NCBI GenBank assembly: GCA_017551405.1
Contig: JAFZLP010000039.1
Location: 1-13,824 of the forward strand
DNA from: Bacteroidales bacterium
GTDB lineage: Bacteria; Bacteroidota; Bacteroidia; Bacteroidales; UBA932
Direction: 5' to 3'
Length of the DNA stretch: 13,824 bases
Below, piece by piece: positions 13,181 to 13,824 of this stretch. Position 1 is the stretch's first letter, and each line of letters starts with the position of its first letter. The position numbers were made by a program, and so were the translations under genes. The notes under the pieces were generated by a model. The model ran no database searches, was not told the origin of the DNA, and was given only the letters and a program-made list of their open reading frames with translations.

Positions 13181-13824
13181 CTAAGCCTCCATCTTGGCGT
13201 CCTTCGGCTCGTCGATGTAGAAGCGCTGGTAGGCTTCCTGCTGGCGGATTTCCGCAAAGGAGGAGATGCGCTTGAGGTAGCCGATGACGCGGGTGAGATA
13301 GTCCAGGTTGTTGCTTCCGCATTTCGGGCACTTGGTGAGGGTGTCCTTGGAGATGTAGCCGCAGCTGTTGCAGACGGTGTTACGGCAGTTGAAGGTGAAG
13401 TAGTTGGTGCCGTAGTGCGCCGCCACGTTGAGGAGCTGCCTGTACTGGTCTTTGGTGAGATGCTCCTGGATGTTCATGTGCAGGGCGCTTCCGCCGTCGA
13501 GATACTTGACGTATTCTTCGCCGTGGAGCTTGAATTTGTCGATCATGCTCAGGCCGGTGTCTTCGGGATTGTAGAAGTAGCTGGAGTACAGCACGTGGCG
13601 CGGAGACACGTAGTAACCGTCCTTCTTGTCCCAGTTGTAGTTCTTGCCGGCGAGGTTTTCGGCCGGGACGAACTCGGTGTTGAACATGGCCTCTTTGGTC
13701 TTGTCCCTGCGGTTGCAGATGTTGATGGTTTCCAGAAGCATGTTCACGAACTCCTTGTAGTCGTCGTTGGGGCTGATGGTGAGCCCGAGGAACTCGGCGG
13801 CCTCGGTCATACCGTTGACGCCAA
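13181..13824 (-). CDS. nrdD: Anaerobic ribonucleoside-triphosphate reductase, C-terminal part (partial at window edge)
   Basis: About 214 C-terminal residues of NrdD, the class III oxygen-sensitive reductase that makes dNTPs from NTPs, are visible; the frame stays open through the window edge (preceding residues GVNGMTEAAEFLG fit the family), so the ATG at 13810 is internal. The four-cysteine zinc site is seen as CNSCG and CPKCG, and the glycyl radical lies in RVIGYL near the C terminus (Gly of GYL). NrdG activates it and its gene follows after 2 nt. Use of this enzyme indicates anaerobic growth. Confidence 0.93.
   Translation of the reverse strand, partial: GVNGMTEAAEFLGLTISPNDDYKEFVNMLLETINICNRRDKTKEAMFNTEFVPAENLAGKNYNWDKKDGYYVSPRHVLYSSYFYNPEDTGLSMIDKFKLHGEEYVKYLDGGSALHMNIQEHLTKDQYRQLLNVAAHYGTNYFTFNCRNTVCNSCGYISKDTLTKCPKCGSNNLDYLTRVIGYLKRISSFAEIRQQEAYQRFYIDEPKDAKMEA

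Noticed and set aside
13179..13331. Extended N terminus of NrdG to an ATG at 13331
   Set aside because: The extra residues overlap the nrdD C-terminal coding region in a different frame and do not resemble NrdG; the GTG at 13178 with GGAGG upstream fits.

Overview
The window looks like a chromosomal segment of an anaerobic gut-type member of the Bacteroidales with a GC-rich genome (Alistipes-like base composition, but genus cannot be fixed from this alone). The reasons are a DUF4831 secreted protein (a family known from Bacteroidetes), TAnnTTTG promoter elements instead of a sigma-70 TATAAT box, mostly weak Shine-Dalgarno sequences, a class III (oxygen-sensitive) ribonucleotide reductase, and a SlyD-type isomerase and POT transporter of the Bacteroidetes style. 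No rRNA, tRNA, CRISPR array, transposase or phage gene was seen.

Layout. At 1-54 lies the 3' end of an unidentified + strand gene. From 6654 down to 69 runs a tightly packed minus-strand cluster that reads as one operon: POT-family peptide transporter, TIGR02757 (DUF2400) protein, zeta-toxin-like P-loop kinase, tldD, tldE/pmbA and a slyD-like FKBP isomerase with a His/Cys-rich tail. Gaps are 6 nt, 8-nt overlap, 11-nt overlap, 0 nt and 23 nt. An 86-nt divergent promoter region (6655-6740) carries two back-to-back TATATTTG elements. To the right, a + strand operon encodes a lipid A/lysophospholipid acyltransferase, a secreted DUF4831 protein and the dipeptidase PepD, closed by a hairpin terminator at 10176-10203. 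A 330-bp intergenic region (10148-10477) full of inverted repeats follows. A second minus-strand cluster then enters from beyond the right edge: nrdD (partial), nrdG (GTG start) and a secreted GH36 alpha-galactosidase.

How the genes fit together. The two operons divergent from 6655-6740 share a peptide theme: proton-coupled di/tripeptide uptake (POT), intracellular peptide breakdown (TldD/TldE, PepD) and protein folding or metal handling (SlyD). NrdD and NrdG form the anaerobic dNTP-synthesis pair. GH36 releases galactose from alpha-galactosides and probably rides on the nrdDG transcript. These are mostly housekeeping functions, and I see no obvious new multi-gene system.

The most unusual structure is a family of palindromic repeats. 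A 117-bp element bounded by long inverted repeats sits exactly in frame (39 codons) inside the TIGR02757 gene. Its internal motifs recur, in the same order and orientation, in the 10148-10477 intergenic region, and a short degenerate piece appears again near the 5' end of the same TIGR02757 gene. A separate perfect 16-bp inverted repeat lies inside nrdG, over the codons for the radical-SAM cysteine motif.
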